From Haematobia irritans (taxonomy: Eukaryota; Arthropoda; Insecta; Diptera; Muscidae), in contig NC_134399.1 in the NCBI RefSeq assembly GCF_050003625.1, positions 147,306,473-147,370,472 of the forward strand: DNA of 64,000 nt, written 5' to 3'. The notes beneath the pieces are model-generated. The model did not search any database. It worked only from the letters and a program-made list of their open reading frames with translations, and was not told the origin of the DNA. The position numbers and the translations under genes were made by a program. Shown one piece after another: positions 45,379 to 56,536 of this stretch. How positions within the stretch are numbered: position 1 is the stretch's first letter; the number at the start of each line of letters is the position of its first letter.

Positions 45379-46206
45379 CATGTAAAGTCCTAGCCTCTTG
45401 GTCCCTGGAAGAGCAAAATTCATCCGATCCGGTAGAAATTTGGTGCATGGTGCTAGTATATGGTCTCTAATAACCATGCAAAAATTGGCCCACATCGATC
45501 CATAATTATATATAGCCCCCATATAAACCCATCCCCAGATTTGGCTTGCGGAGCGTCTAAGAGAAGCAAATTTCATCATACACAAAAATTGGTCCACATC
45601 GGTCAAGAATTATATATATAAACCGATATAAACCGATCCCCCGATTTGGATTTCGGAGCCTCTAAGAGAAGCAAATGTCATCCGATCTGGCTGAAATTTG
45701 GTACAAGATGTTAGTATATAGTCTCTAAAAATCATGCAAACATGGGTCCACATCGGTCTATAATTATACATAGCCCCCATATAAACTGATCCCCAGATTT
45801 GGCTTGCAGAGCCTCTAAGAGAAGCAAATGTCATCCGATCCAGCTGAAATTTGGTACAAGACGTTAGTATATAGTCTCTAATAACCATGCAAAAATTGGT
45901 CCACATCGGTCAATAATTATATATAGCCCCATTTAAACCGATGCGGAGCCTCTATGAGAAGCAAATTTCATCCGATTCGGCCTGAAATTTGGTACATGGT
46001 GTAAGTATATGGTCTCTAACAACTACGCAAAAATTGGTCCACATCGGTTCATAATTATATAGCCCCCATATAAACCGATCCCCAGATTTGGCTTTGGGAG
46101 CCTCTAAGAGAAGCAAATATCATCCGATCCGGCTGAAATTTGGTACAAGATGTTAGTATATGGTCTCTCACAACCATGCAAAAATTGGTCCATACCGGTC
46201 TAATTA

Positions 46207-46721
46207 CACTCAAAAAAAAGTGAACTCACTATTTCACTAAAGCCAATTTAACTATATTTTAGTTCATGAACTTATTATATTTGGTGAAAGTTTCATTTAC
46301 TCTAATAATTTTTTGCGTACGTTAGTTAAATGAACTAAAAGATGGGAAAAAATTATACACAAGTTAAGGATAGAGATTTACTAAATTCGTATTTGTAATG
46401 AAATAGTTCATTATTTCTTTAAATTTGTAAATTTTACTACAAAACCGTCCATCATGAACTTCGTATGTCACTAAAGACATTCTTGCAATTTTGAACTCCA
46501 ATTTTTCCTTCAAACTACAAAATTTTCTTTAAAAAGTGAAAAAAATTATTTATGTCTAATAAATTTTCTTGAATTTGTCGAAAAATTTTTACTTATTTTT
46601 GTGATATCGGCGCGATGCCAGTGCTTGTAATACTGTTTAGATAAAAATTTCTAAAAATATTCAAAATTTTCTAAAATTAATTAAAAGTTTTCTTCCTGGT
46701 GGGTTCACTGTTTTTTCAGTG
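46207..46721 (-). mobile_element. M1 MITE in a D1 unit, TA target
   Basis: A 515-bp element with ends CACTCAAAAAAAAGTGAAC and, inverted, CACTGAAAAAACAGTGAAC. Flanked by TA at 46205-46206 and 46722-46723. D1 sequence continues across it (GGTCTAATTA to TATATAAC). Confidence 0.92.
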
Positions 46722-47013
46722 TATATATAACACCAATTTAAACCGATCCCCAGATTTGACCTCCGAAGCTCATCCGATCCGGTTGAAATTTGGTACATGG
46801 TGAAATTTGGTACATTGCGCTAGTATATGGCCGCTAACAATTAATTATATATAACCCCAATTTACACCGATCCCCAGATTTGACCTCCGAAGCTCATCCG
46901 ATCCGGTTGAAATTTGGTACATTGCTCTAGTATATGGCCGCTAACAACCATGCCAAAATTGATCCATATCGGTCTATAGTTATGCATAGCCGATTCCCAA
47001 AAATAATCTACCA

Positions 47014-47725
47014 AAATTTTATTTCTATAAAAAAATTTTATTACTTTAGAAAATTTTGTCAAAATTTTATTACTATAGAAAATTTTGTCAAAATTTTTTT
47101 ACCACACAAAATTTTGTCAAGATTTTATTTCTATAGAAAATTTTGTCAAAATTTTATTTCTATAGAAAATTTTATCAAAATTTTATTTCTACAGAAAATT
47201 TTGTCAAACTGAATTATATATCAGCCTTTTTATATTAATAATTAATATACGAGCCAAAAGTAATCTACCAAAATTTTATTTCTATAAAAATTTTTCTCAA
47301 AATTTTAATTCTATAGAAAATTTTGTCAACATTTTATTACTACACAAAATTTTCTCAAAATTTTATTACTACAGAAAATTTTGTCAAAATTTTATTACTG
47401 TAGAAAATTTTGTCAAAATTTTTTTACTACACAAAATTTTGTTAAGATTTTATTTCTATAGAAAATTTTGTCAAGATTTTATTTCTATAGAAAATTTTGT
47501 GAAGATTTTATTTCTATAGAAAATTTTGCCAAAATGTTTTTTTATAGAAAATGTTGTTAAAATTTTATTTCTATAGAAAATTTTGTTCAAAAGTTTTATT
47601 TTTATAGAAAATTTTTGTCAAAAATTTTATTTTTATAGAAAATTTTGTCAAAATTTTATTTCTATAGAAAATTTTATCAAAATTTTATTTCTATAGAAAA
47701 TTTTATAAAAATTTTATTTTAATTG
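47014..47725. repeat. 29-bp satellite, two arrays of about 7 and 16 units
   Basis: The arrays 47014-47215 and 47270-47725 are separated by about 55 bp that includes the CGAGCCAAAAGTAATCTACC junction. Each array is followed by GTCAAACTGAATTATAT, so the pair probably arose by duplication of array plus junction. Confidence 0.9.
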
Positions 47726-47842
47726 TGTCAAACTGAATTATATACTTATTTAATCGGCTTTTTTTTGTTTAATATATACCCCGTATGGACTATCTTAGAG
47801 AAGACGGTGTTAAGAAGTGTTAAGATACCTTGCCATCGGCAA

Positions 47843-48116
47843 CCCAAGTAATTCGATTGTGGATGACAGTCTTTTGTACAATTTTATATGCAATCCATGG
47901 TGGAGGGTATATAAGATTCGGCCTGGCCGAACTTACGGCCGTATATACTTGTTGGAATACAATAAAGTAGGCAGTGCACCCCAAGTAATTCGATTGTGGA
48001 TAACAGTCTTTAGTACAAGTTTATATGCAATCCATGGTGGAGGGTATATAAGATTCGGCCTGGCCGAACTTACGGCCGTATATACTTGTTGGAATACAAT
48101 AAAGTAGGCAGTGCAC
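47843..48116 (-). repeat. Tandem 137-bp duplication of the D1 head
   Basis: Two nearly identical 137-bp units. Each contains CCAAGTAATTCGATTGTGGA, CAATCCATGGTGGAGGGTAT, the palindrome TTCGGCCTGGCCGAA, ACGGCCGTATATACTTGTT, and then the same external flank GGAATACAATAAAGTAGGC. The flank outside the element end is therefore duplicated together with the head. Confidence 0.9.
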
Positions 48117-48120
48117 CCAC

Positions 48121-48208
48121 ACTGCATGAATCGGTGGCAATAACGTAAACAAATAATCAAACTAGTTTATGATCATTCGTTTACGTTATTGCAACCAATT
48201 CATGCAGT
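48121..48208. repeat. 88-bp hairpin with 30-bp arms
   Basis: The arms 48121-48150 and 48179-48208 pair at 28 of 30 positions (ACTGCATGAAT, GCAATAACGTAAAC on both). The loop is about 28 bases. It is either a very small MITE or the fused ends of a deleted element. Confidence 0.85.
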
Positions 48209-48545
48209 ATATTTAGATGCATGAAAGTTAGTGCTGTTTTCCTTCACGCCAACAATGCTATACCCAAGATTATATATCACTTATGAGCAATATTTCTATA
48301 AAACTGAACAATTATATCAGCGCTATATAGAACCTGCTCTAAATTGGGACATCGCCCACAAAAATTAGCGCTGATTCGTTTGTTTTGTAAGCAGTTGGTA
48401 CTGCCTCTCTCCCTTACAATCCTGCTGAAATAGTGCTCCATTTTTTGCTGGGATACTTGTTCTCTAAAGTTTTTGGGTCAGAAAGAAACAATTCTATACA
48501 GTTTATATCAGTCTGTTTTTCTATGATCCTAATGGAGACACCTTA
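48209..48545. other. Unclassified DNA
   Basis: CCATTTTTTGCTGGGA at 48437-48452 looks like a transposon end of the CCCAGCAAAAAA type, but I see no partner. Confidence 0.3.
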
Positions 48546-48967
48546 CACTGAAAAAAAAATATTTACGTGGTATTAAAGATTACGCAACCTCAGTTTTAGG
48601 ATGCGCAATCTACACAATATTAAAGACAAATTTCTTTAAAATAAGCAAATTTGACTTAAAATAAAGTTTAAAATCTTTGCTTCAATTTTTTTTTTATTTA
48701 AAAGAGGCACAACTTTTGAAAATTTGCATCCCTCCGTTAAAGTCGTATGTCTTTGAACTAACGATTTAGTTAAAATTTATTTTAAAGAAATCATCCTTAA
48801 ACTGGCCATTAACTGTTAACGCTTCAAATATAGACTGCCAACTTTTCGAGGATTTTGTATCTTTGGTTTGAAGCTTTTGTGGAATTAACAAAAAATATCA
48901 TCTTCAACCTGGCCCAACTCAACATTTAATTCGTTTTCCAATTATCTTTAAAAAAATAATTTTAGTG
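48546..48967 (+). mobile_element. M3 MITE, intact, TA target
   Basis: A 422-bp element, CACTGAAAAAAAAATATT at the left and CACTAAAATTATTTTTTT inverted at the right, flanked by TA (48544-48545, 48968-48969). The interior is rich in TTAAAG and CTTTAA. Serves as reference for the split copies. Confidence 0.8.
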
Positions 48968-49099
48968 TATAACTCCTCATAAATTATAATAATCGTATGC
49001 CAGCCATTATTGAGATTTAATAATTTCTCCGTATGGTTTGAGTTTTTCCCTCTGTTCAAAATTTCGATCTGATTCAAGTCATATAAGCCTTTGGCGAAT
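48968..49099. other. Unclassified DNA
   Basis: Short AT-rich spacer, nothing recognised. Confidence 0.3.
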
Positions 49100-49195
49100 A
49101 GCTTAAATTAAAGTGGCAGCCCGATTTATTTTCGGGCTGACTTAAACTATTCAGTCCATTGTGATAATAGGGTATACATTTAGTTAGGTTTCCTG
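49100..49195 (-). repeat. SINE tail fragment
   Basis: AAAGTGGCAGCCCGATTTAT, GACTTAAACTATTCAGTCCA and TTAGTTAGGTTTCC match the reverse SINE 3' end at 32657. Confidence 0.75.
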
Positions 49196-50564
49196 CTTTA
49201 TTATCCAAACTAAATTTTTGCAGTAATAGCTCATACTGAATGTATTGCTATTCGATATTTCTCACACATCTAATAGATTGTCAAAAAAAAAACTTCTTCT
49301 ACGAATTTGGGAAAAAATGTTTTAAAATTTAAATCACTTTACGAAATTTTGATTTTTTCCTTTCCAAAGCAAACAGGGCAAGCTTTCCTATTAAATGCTT
49401 GCATTTATTTAAGTTTTGCAATCTTTTAAAATCAGTCATATTTTATTCACGGCATTTATATTCGGGCTCATAAAGCACTGGAGATGATTGAAAATTCGAT
49501 TTGAGAGAACAGCATACACATAGAAATCGCTAACATATATCATGTTTTTCCAGTTATTTTTTCGTGCCAAGAAACCTTTATGTCTTATTTGTTTCTCTCG
49601 ATTGTCCTTAGGGATCATAAATGCCATTTGGCATCTTGGGTGTAGCTACGCCACAGAAGCCACTAGGCACTAGGATGCAAACAAAATAAAATTTCCTGCT
49701 TCATTTAAACAAAGACAGTCAAAAAGAGAAGCAAAGCATCACACGTACTAACGCACTTTCATGCATGATATTTTTGGACACGAAATTTTATAAGGATGTG
49801 TGTGTGTGTGTGCGGGTGAATGGTTATTTGTATATGCGTGAGTATTTTGAAAGGCTCAAAAACACAGTGCGTGAATGCGTATGAGTATGGGCGTACGTGC
49901 TTGTCTGACGTACCTTATGTACGAAACAGTAGTTTCTTGAAACTTGAGACAGACCTATAGATATATTTAAGTGTATATATATATGAGTGTGTGTGGGTGT
50001 GCATTGGTGGGTAGTTGTGAGGCGTATGTAATGAATTTTAGATTTTCATTTTCAATGAAGCAGCAAAAAAGTCATTATAAAGAAACCAAGCCAACAACCA
50101 ACCAACAAACCTACCAAGCAAACGAATTCAAGGAACCCTGAAATCTCCAGGACAAAGCGGCCCTTGCTTGAATATCGAACCGCACAAAAGAAGGATGCTA
50201 AGAATGATGTGTTGTAGTCAGGAGGCCATCCCGGGGAAACTGCTGATATTTCGTTTTATTTCATAATGTATTATTTATACGTTTTATGCATAAAAATATG
50301 CCTTTGTTTACGGAAAAAAGCATCACAAGAAGATGAAATTTTATGGGCCCATTACATGTTGCTGCAGGATGTTATTTTCTTGTTTCTTATGTTCTTCCGC
50401 CCCCTATCCACCCTATCCACACAATTTTTCTACTCGAACTTGACTTGGTCTTTAGATGTGCTTTAAAGCGATGTTTGTTTTGTTTTGTTTTGTTTTTTTT
50501 TTTTTTTTTTGAGTACTATTGCAGTGGTGATAATGAAGCGGGTTTCTCATGATTTTTGTTATGG
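49196..50564. other. Apparently single-copy DNA
   Basis: A GT microsatellite at 49797-49812, more GT-rich DNA near 49985-50005, and a T-rich run at 50476-50511. No gene or mobile element recognised. Confidence 0.5.
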
Positions 50565-50890
50565 CAACAGTTGCCAATAGCAAGGTATCTTTAAACTGCT
50601 TAACATTGTCTTCTAAATTGTAAGCCAGTTCATAGTCTATGGCAAATAAAAAAAAACATATCAAGTTCCTGTTAAATCTATATATGATTATAAACCATTT
50701 ACTGACATTGTACACCAAATTTTGACAGAATAGTAAGCAATCTCTTCCTACTGAGGCTCAAAAAGTTCAATCTCGGGGCTGGTTTATGCTGACATCACGT
50801 ACCAAATTCCAATCCGATCGGATGAAATTTACTCCTCCAAAGGGATCCAGAAGTTAAATCTGCAGATCAAATTATAGAGTCTTGCATATA
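50565..50890 (+). repeat. Old D1 fragment
   Basis: Head-proximal words (TTAACATTGTCTTCTAAATT) and one unit (CGATCGGATGAAATTTACTC, CTCCAAAGGGATCCAGAAG) are recognisable. Confidence 0.55.
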
Positions 50891-51129
50891 TGTATTGCAA
50901 CCAATTTCAGGTTGCTATCATCTCTAAAGCACTCGTCTGATAGCTGACAGATTTATTCCATTTACAGTTCATTGTATTTTTTAACGTCTTACAAAAGCAT
51001 AGATCAATTATTCCATACAGTGATAATCTTATTCGTAATGCAATTCAAGCTTGAATGTTTAGAGTCCTGTCCAGAATTTCAATGCGATAATTTATTCCAC
51101 ACGCCACACTGTGAAAGAGTGTATTATAA
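50891..51129. other. Unclassified DNA
   Basis: Nothing recognised. Confidence 0.3.
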
Positions 51130-51594
51130 CCCAGCAAAAAAAGCGTCGCCAAAAAGGTAATGAAAATGTTGTTTTTGGATCCGGAAGTGGTGCAAAAATG
51201 ACGCACCCCTCGGTGTGATCCGAATTCAATATTTTGGATGTAAATTAAAAAATTCTGTGATATTTTGTCAAATAAATAATTTTCATAATTTTTTATAATT
51301 TTTAATAGATTCTAACGCTTGTCGGAAACGTTAGACCTCAAATATTTTCAAAAATTCACAATTTTTTCAGATTGGATTTAGTATTTTTTTCGACAAAATT
51401 TTAATGAATTCTTACTCTGTCTTTAACCTCTTTGAAACAAAAAAAGTTAAAATTTCCCATTAAAAGTATGAAAAAACCAAGTTGTAAAAAATTGAATTAA
51501 AAGAACTTCCTGGGTAGTTAAAATAAAGAACATCATTGGGAGGCCATCTTGTGAAAGTGCTTTTAAAGTTGTGCCTTTGGAAGAACTTTTTTTG
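51130..51594 (+). mobile_element. M4 MITE, near complete
   Basis: Left end CCCAGCAAAAAAAGCGTCGCC-type (51130-51150), right end AACTTTTTTTGGG near 51594. The body matches 9185-9550, 14109-14490 and the inverse of 43515-44077. Non-coding. Confidence 0.72.
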
Positions 51595-52440
51595 GGAAGT
51601 TAGTGAATATGTTTTCGGGAGACGAGATAGATACATGGTGTATTTGGCAATAATGCCCAGGGTCGTCCCCTGAGTCGATCTAGCCATGTCCGTCTAGCTG
51701 TGAACATAGGTTGCAGTTTTAGTCCAATCAACTTCAAATTTGACACACGCTTGTGGTTTGGGTCAGAATAGAACTCTATTGATTTTGGAAGAAATCGGTT
51801 TAGCTATTGGTCCCACATATATCTTTCGCGTGATATACACTTATATGGCCGCAGAATCAAGAGTTTTACTACGATGTACGTGAAATTTTTCACAGAGGGT
51901 AGAACTAGCATTTTTACTATACTTGGTAGAAATCGGTTCAGATTTAGATATAACTCCCGTATACACCTTTTGCCCAATATGCACCCTACGGAAAATGAAT
52001 CAAACACATATGACCACCGTAGTTCAAAATTTCACTCCAATTTCCTTGAAATTTTGCACAGACATACAATCAACATTTTACCAATATGTGCCAAATTAGG
52101 TTAAAATTGGCTCAGATTTATACAAAGCCCCATATAAATCGTTTTCCGATTTGGTTAAAAATGACAAAATACACAGATTTTACTTATAAAATCGCCACTG
52201 CTAAGTCGAAAATTTATAAAAAAAAAATTATTCGAATTTTTTGCAGACATACAATCAACATTTTACCAATATGTGCCAAATTAGGTTAAAATTGGCTCAG
52301 ATTTATACAAAGCCCCATATAAATCGTTTTCCGATTTGGTTAAAAATGACAAAATACACAGATTTTACTTATAAAATCGCCACTTCTAAGTCGAAAATTT
52401 ATAAAAAAAAAAAATTATTCAAATTTTTCTATAACTCTAA
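51595..52440 (-). mobile_element. D3 element, partial, with internal duplication
   Basis: Starts in the D3 core (CTGAGTCGATCTAGCCATG at 51671), with units at about 51790 and 51945. A 185-bp segment is duplicated in tandem (52061-52245 and 52246-52430) and is almost identical between copies. No head. Confidence 0.75.
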
Positions 52441-52537
52441 TACATATTATCGACCGCTTGTTGCTATGATACCGGCCGTGTTGCGTCGCGTTGAACGAGT
52501 GAACGAGAAAAACGTTAAAAATACCCGAAAATACCCA

Positions 52538-53282
52538 GGCCGAATCTTATGTACTTTTCGTGATGAATTGAAGTAGAAAGTTCTACTAACGACTGTTATC
52601 CACACTCGAATTACTTGGGTTGTGTTAGCACTTGCCTATGGCAGAGTTATCTTAAATCTTCTTAACATTGTCTTCTAATTTGTAATTTATTCCACATGGA
52701 GTATATTAATTACCTATATGTCGACTCATCTCGACTCAAATTTAGCCGCCAAGTAATCAAAAATATCGATTTAAATCAGAAACATTTTTATTAAATTGTT
52801 GTATTTTTTCCAAAATTTTGAACACAACCAATCACATTTAATCTGCTATAATAATTTTGCAAAAATTTAGCTCAGAAAATTTGAACGAAAAGTACATTTG
52901 TTTGTAAGATAGGTTGTACAACTAATCTCATTACCATTCGATTAACTTCAAATTGATTTTATAATGGATAATTGTCCGCAGCCGAGTGAACAAATTTATA
53001 TCGGCTCAGCCGTCAAGCCGCCCCCGCCGGATGCAAAAATTTAGTTTCCGCCGCAGCCGACAAAAATGGGTCGGCTTCATTCTCTGGTAATAAGGGAACC
53101 AAATTTAAAACGAATCATATGAATGTGAGCCTCCAAGATTGTCGAGAAATCAAATCTGGGGATCGGTTTATATGGAGGCTATCTATAATTATGGACCGAT
53201 ACTTACCTAAACGTCGTCCGATATGGCCCATTTGCAATACCACCAGACCTACATAAATAACAACTACTTTTGCCAGAATTAA
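52538..53282 (+). repeat. Old D1 copy with an unclassified insertion
   Basis: D1 head region at 52538-52740 (AGGCCGAATCTTATGTAC, ACTCGAATTACTTGGG), and a unit plus pre-tail at 53090-53282 (GGGGATCGGTTTATATGG, AATAACAACTACTTTTGCCA). Between them, about 52745-53089, is non-D1 DNA. Its GC-rich right edge (GCCGCCCCCGCCGGATGC, GGGTCGGCTTCATTCTCTGG) looks like a transposon terminus with no partner identified. Confidence 0.5.
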
Positions 53283-53520
53283 AGCACTGACTATTCTGTT
53301 GGTGTGGGTCGCCGTAATGACCAATGGTCACTCATATTCATCGAAAGGGGTTCAATCCAAGTTTCGACTGGATTCAAAAAAACAAAAAATCTAAAAATTT
53401 CCTGCGTCCAGCGGTGGATTATACGCTGTCATTAATGCTGGTAACATTTCTGACTATTTCAAGCTTCTATAAGTGGTTTATTCATAATGCTTGCGGCTTG
53501 TTCAAACTCAGCTATAAAAA
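53283..53520 (+). repeat. tRNA-derived SINE, 5' part
   Basis: A B-box-like GGGGTTCAATCC (53347-53358) is followed by GCGGTGGATTATACGCTGTC, AATGCTGGTAACATTTCTGA and CTTCTATAAGTGGTTTATTC, ending in CTCAGCTATAAAAA. The 3' part continues at 54839 after the D1 insertion. Confidence 0.7.
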
Positions 53521-54838
53521 GTTCGGCCAGGTCGAAGCTTATGTACCCTCCACCATGGATTGCGTAGAAACAAAATTTTCTATAGAAATGAAATTTTAAC
53601 AAAATTTTCTATAGAAATAAAATTTTAACAAAATTTTCTATATAAATAAAATTTTGACAAAATTTTCTATAGAAATAAAATTTTAACAAAATTTTCTATA
53701 TAAATAAAATTTTGACAAAATTTTCTATAGAAATAAAATTTTGACAAAATTTTCTATAGAAATAAAATTTTGGTAAATTATTTTTGGCTCGAGTGGCAAC
53801 CATGATTATGGACCGATATGGACCAATTTTTCTGTGATTAGAAATCGGCTATATATAACTATGTACCAATATGAACCAATTTTTTATGGTTTTTAGCGGC
53901 CATATACTACACCACGTTCCAAATTTGAGCCGGATCGGATGAATTTTGCTCCTCCAAGAGGCTCCGGAGGTCAAATCTGGGGACCGGTTTATATGGGGGC
54001 TATATATAATTATCAACCGATGTGGACCAATTTTTGCATGGTTGTTAGAGACCATATACTAACACCATGTTCCAAATTTCAGCCTGATCGGATAAAATTT
54101 GCTTCTCTTTGAGGCTCCGCAATCCAAATCTGGGGATCGGTTTATATGGGGGCTATATATAATTATGGACCGATGTGGACCAATTTTTGCATGGTTGTTA
54201 GAGACCATACACCAAAACCATGTACCAAATTTCAGCCTGATCGGATAAAATTTGCTTCTCTTTGAGGCTCCGCAATCCAAATCTAGGGATCGGTCTATAT
54301 GGGGGCTATATATAATTATGGACCGATGTGGACCAATTTTTGCATGATTGTTAGAGACCATATACTAACACCACGTACCAAATTTCAGCCGGATCGGATG
54401 AAATTTGCTTCTCTTTGAGGCTCCGCAATCCAAATCTGGGGATCGGTTTATATGGGGGCTATATATAATTATGGACCGATGTGGACCAATTTTTGCATGA
54501 TTGTTAGAGACCATATACTAACATCATGTACCAAATTTCAGTCGGATCGGATGAAATATGCTTCTCTAAGAGGCTTTGCAAGCCAAATCTGAGGGTCCGT
54601 TTATATGGGGGCTATACGTAAAAGTGACCGATATGGCCAATTTGCAATACTATCCGACCCAATAACAACTACTTGTGCCAAGTTTCAAGTCGATAGCTTT
54701 TTTCATTCGGGAGTTAGCGTGATTTCAACAGACGGACGGACGGACATGCTTAGATCGACTCAGAGCAATATTTCGATGTGTTACAAACGGAATGACAATG
54801 TTAATATACCCCCCATCCTATTGTGGAGGGTATAAAAA
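53521..54838 (+). mobile_element. D1 element inside a SINE
   Basis: The truncated head (GTTCGGCCAGGTCGAAGC) is followed by a 29-bp satellite array (53568-53785), the junction GGCTCGAGTGGCAACC, five units of which four are very similar (54060-54540), a tail with GACGGACGGACGGACATG (54730-54747), and a hairpin ending GGAGGGTATAAAA near 54838. Confidence 0.85.
53568..53785. repeat. 29-bp satellite, about 7 units
   Basis: AAATTTTCTATAGAAATAAA-type units inside the D1 copy, between head and first unit. Confidence 0.88.
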
Positions 54839-54937
54839 CAGGCCCCATGTCCTTGAGACATCGGGCAGCACTCAGTGATAAGAAAGATATTCACCACTGT
54901 GGTATCACAAAGGACTGAAGAGTCTAATGGTGTTATA
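54839..54937 (+). repeat. SINE 3' part
   Basis: GGCCCCATGTCCTTGAGACA, TCGGGCAGCACTCAGTGATA and CACTGTGGTATCACAAAGGA complete the SINE interrupted at 53520. Confidence 0.72.
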
Positions 54938-55059
54938 TTTCATGAAGAAAAGTGTTTTGCCTTCATTTTGTCATGTTTAAAATGTTGCAGCAACCTAAAA
55001 TAATGCTATCATTTCAGCGAGTAGAAAAGAATTCAAAGAACAAACAGGGCAATGGCAGC

Positions 55060-55620
55060 AATCTCGGTTTTCGGCAATGCTGAAAATACCAGCAATTTGC
55101 CTCTATGCGTGGCACTATTTTCACAACAGAATTCGAAGCCTTTTCGCATTTTTGCCTGTTTTTTTAGAAAAGAATCCAAAAGATCATTTTGTGGGCATAT
55201 TGCTAAAATATGGGCTGCCACTAACTAACCAATTCATCGACGGTGGGTCCAAAATAAATACCGAACATTATCGGAAAATATGTCCCAAAAACAGTATTGA
55301 AGCCGTGGGCAGATAAACATTTCGGCCGCCGTCGATGGAGGACTCAGCACGCATCGACCAAGAATGGCTTAAAAAGAGAGTTCCTCACTTCAATTCTACC
55401 GCTCAATGGTTACCAAAATTTCCGGATCTCATCGATGGTTGTACATTTGCGCCTGAGTCATATGGGAGGGTAAGGTTGGCCCTAACATATATTAAAGTGT
55501 CAATTGTCTTAAGGCGTTCTTCTAAGATTCTCTCTGGAGTCAAATCTAACGAAAATAGAGATCTCCAACAGCTGTATCAATCGGAGTCAAGTCAAGTACT
55601 ATACGGAGGATGACCCATCA
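55060..55620 (+). pseudogene. Tc1/mariner-superfamily transposase relic
   Basis: The frame pieces VGPKINTEHYRK (about 55245-55280), a shifted block near 55320 (RRPWR-like then the FQQDSAPxHR region), IDQEWLKKRVPHFNSTAQWL (55356-55415) and PKFPD follow the order of the second catalytic block and the WPPxSPDLNP region of mariner-like enzymes with an NxEWL helix. The N-terminal half is not identifiable. Two stops at least. Related to the relic at 19400-19990. Confidence 0.7.
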
Positions 55621-55690
55621 AATTGGAAGCTCGCATTGTCGTGGTGAAGAGTTATCCGTCTTTGGCGGTTGGTTTTCTTGATTTCTTGGA
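55600..55690 (-). pseudogene. Small mariner transposase fragment
   Basis: Matches 59515-59590 on the same strand sense (GTGGTGAAGAGTTATCCG versus GTGGTGAAGAGTGATCCG). The reverse translation RITLHHDNAS is the LHHDNA catalytic block. Abuts the oppositely oriented relic. Confidence 0.65.
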
Positions 55691-56536
55691 AGTAAACTGT
55701 CTCAATTGGGGAGTGCAGTCATTGGTGATCAGGAGAAGTATCATCGTATGGTTAGTGGTTACCTTATGGTAGTTAGAACTTATTCAGTTTACTACCTTAT
55801 GAAGTGCAGTGTGCCAGCAATGAACTTATATTCTTTTAGTTGGGATAAATAATAAAGCTCACTTATTTCCTTGTGTATTCGTAACATACATATTATTGAG
55901 GTATTCTTAGAGTATGAGTTGTTGAGGGCTCGATAGTTCGATGGAAAAAGAGACCATGTAATGCTTCCTGTCTTGACCATTCAGCTACTAAGTCAAACGA
56001 GTAACATGAAATAACCTCAAGTTGCCATCTATCTCTAACAAATACTAAAGTAAATGCATACAGTATAAAAGTGGCCGTTAAATTCAAGTTAAAATGGAAT
56101 TCCTGAGAAGGGGTCAACTACATTCAACACGGGGGCTATACCTAAAAAAATATTTGAAAAGCGTAGTGACCTATTTCTCGCCAGACGTGAATTTTTTTTC
56201 GTCCTATGACAAGCCCATGTAGAGCTAATTGCTTCTGAGTAAATTTTGCACCAATTTAGCTACGTTATTTTGTGATCTTATGTTATATGCTATTCAACCT
56301 AAACATGTACATTCTTCATGCTACACTAGAATATCTTACTTCGAAATAGTTTTTTTTTTATTTCCAGTAAACAAATTTGTTATTTATTTATCCCCACTCT
56401 ATTATAGTCAGATCATCAACATTTGAATAAAATTTCATGTTCAAAATGTTTAGGATTTTTTACAATAATTCGGGTGGTGTATTCATTTTGAATTGAACTG
56501 TGAGAAAGAAAATGAGCATTTCTTATAGAGGTATTT
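55691..56536. other. Mostly unclassified DNA
   Basis: The segment 56128-56240 contains a scrap of D1 (GGGGGCTATACCTAAAA) and of M4 (CCTATGACAAGCCCATGT, also at 43978). Otherwise nothing recognised. Confidence 0.4.

Larger units (their letters stand above)
45379..48118 (-). mobile_element. D1 element, tail-less, with satellite arrays and an M1 MITE
   Basis: About six D1 units (45379-46204) lead into the M1 insertion and continue after it (46724-46985). Two 29-bp satellite arrays and a duplicated head follow. The 3' module with GTCY tract and hairpin is absent, the break being against the D2 remnant. Confidence 0.78.

Noticed and set aside
47014..47725. Regular 29-bp repeats that could suggest a CRISPR array
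   Set aside because: Units are contiguous with no unique spacers, and the context is a eukaryotic transposon.
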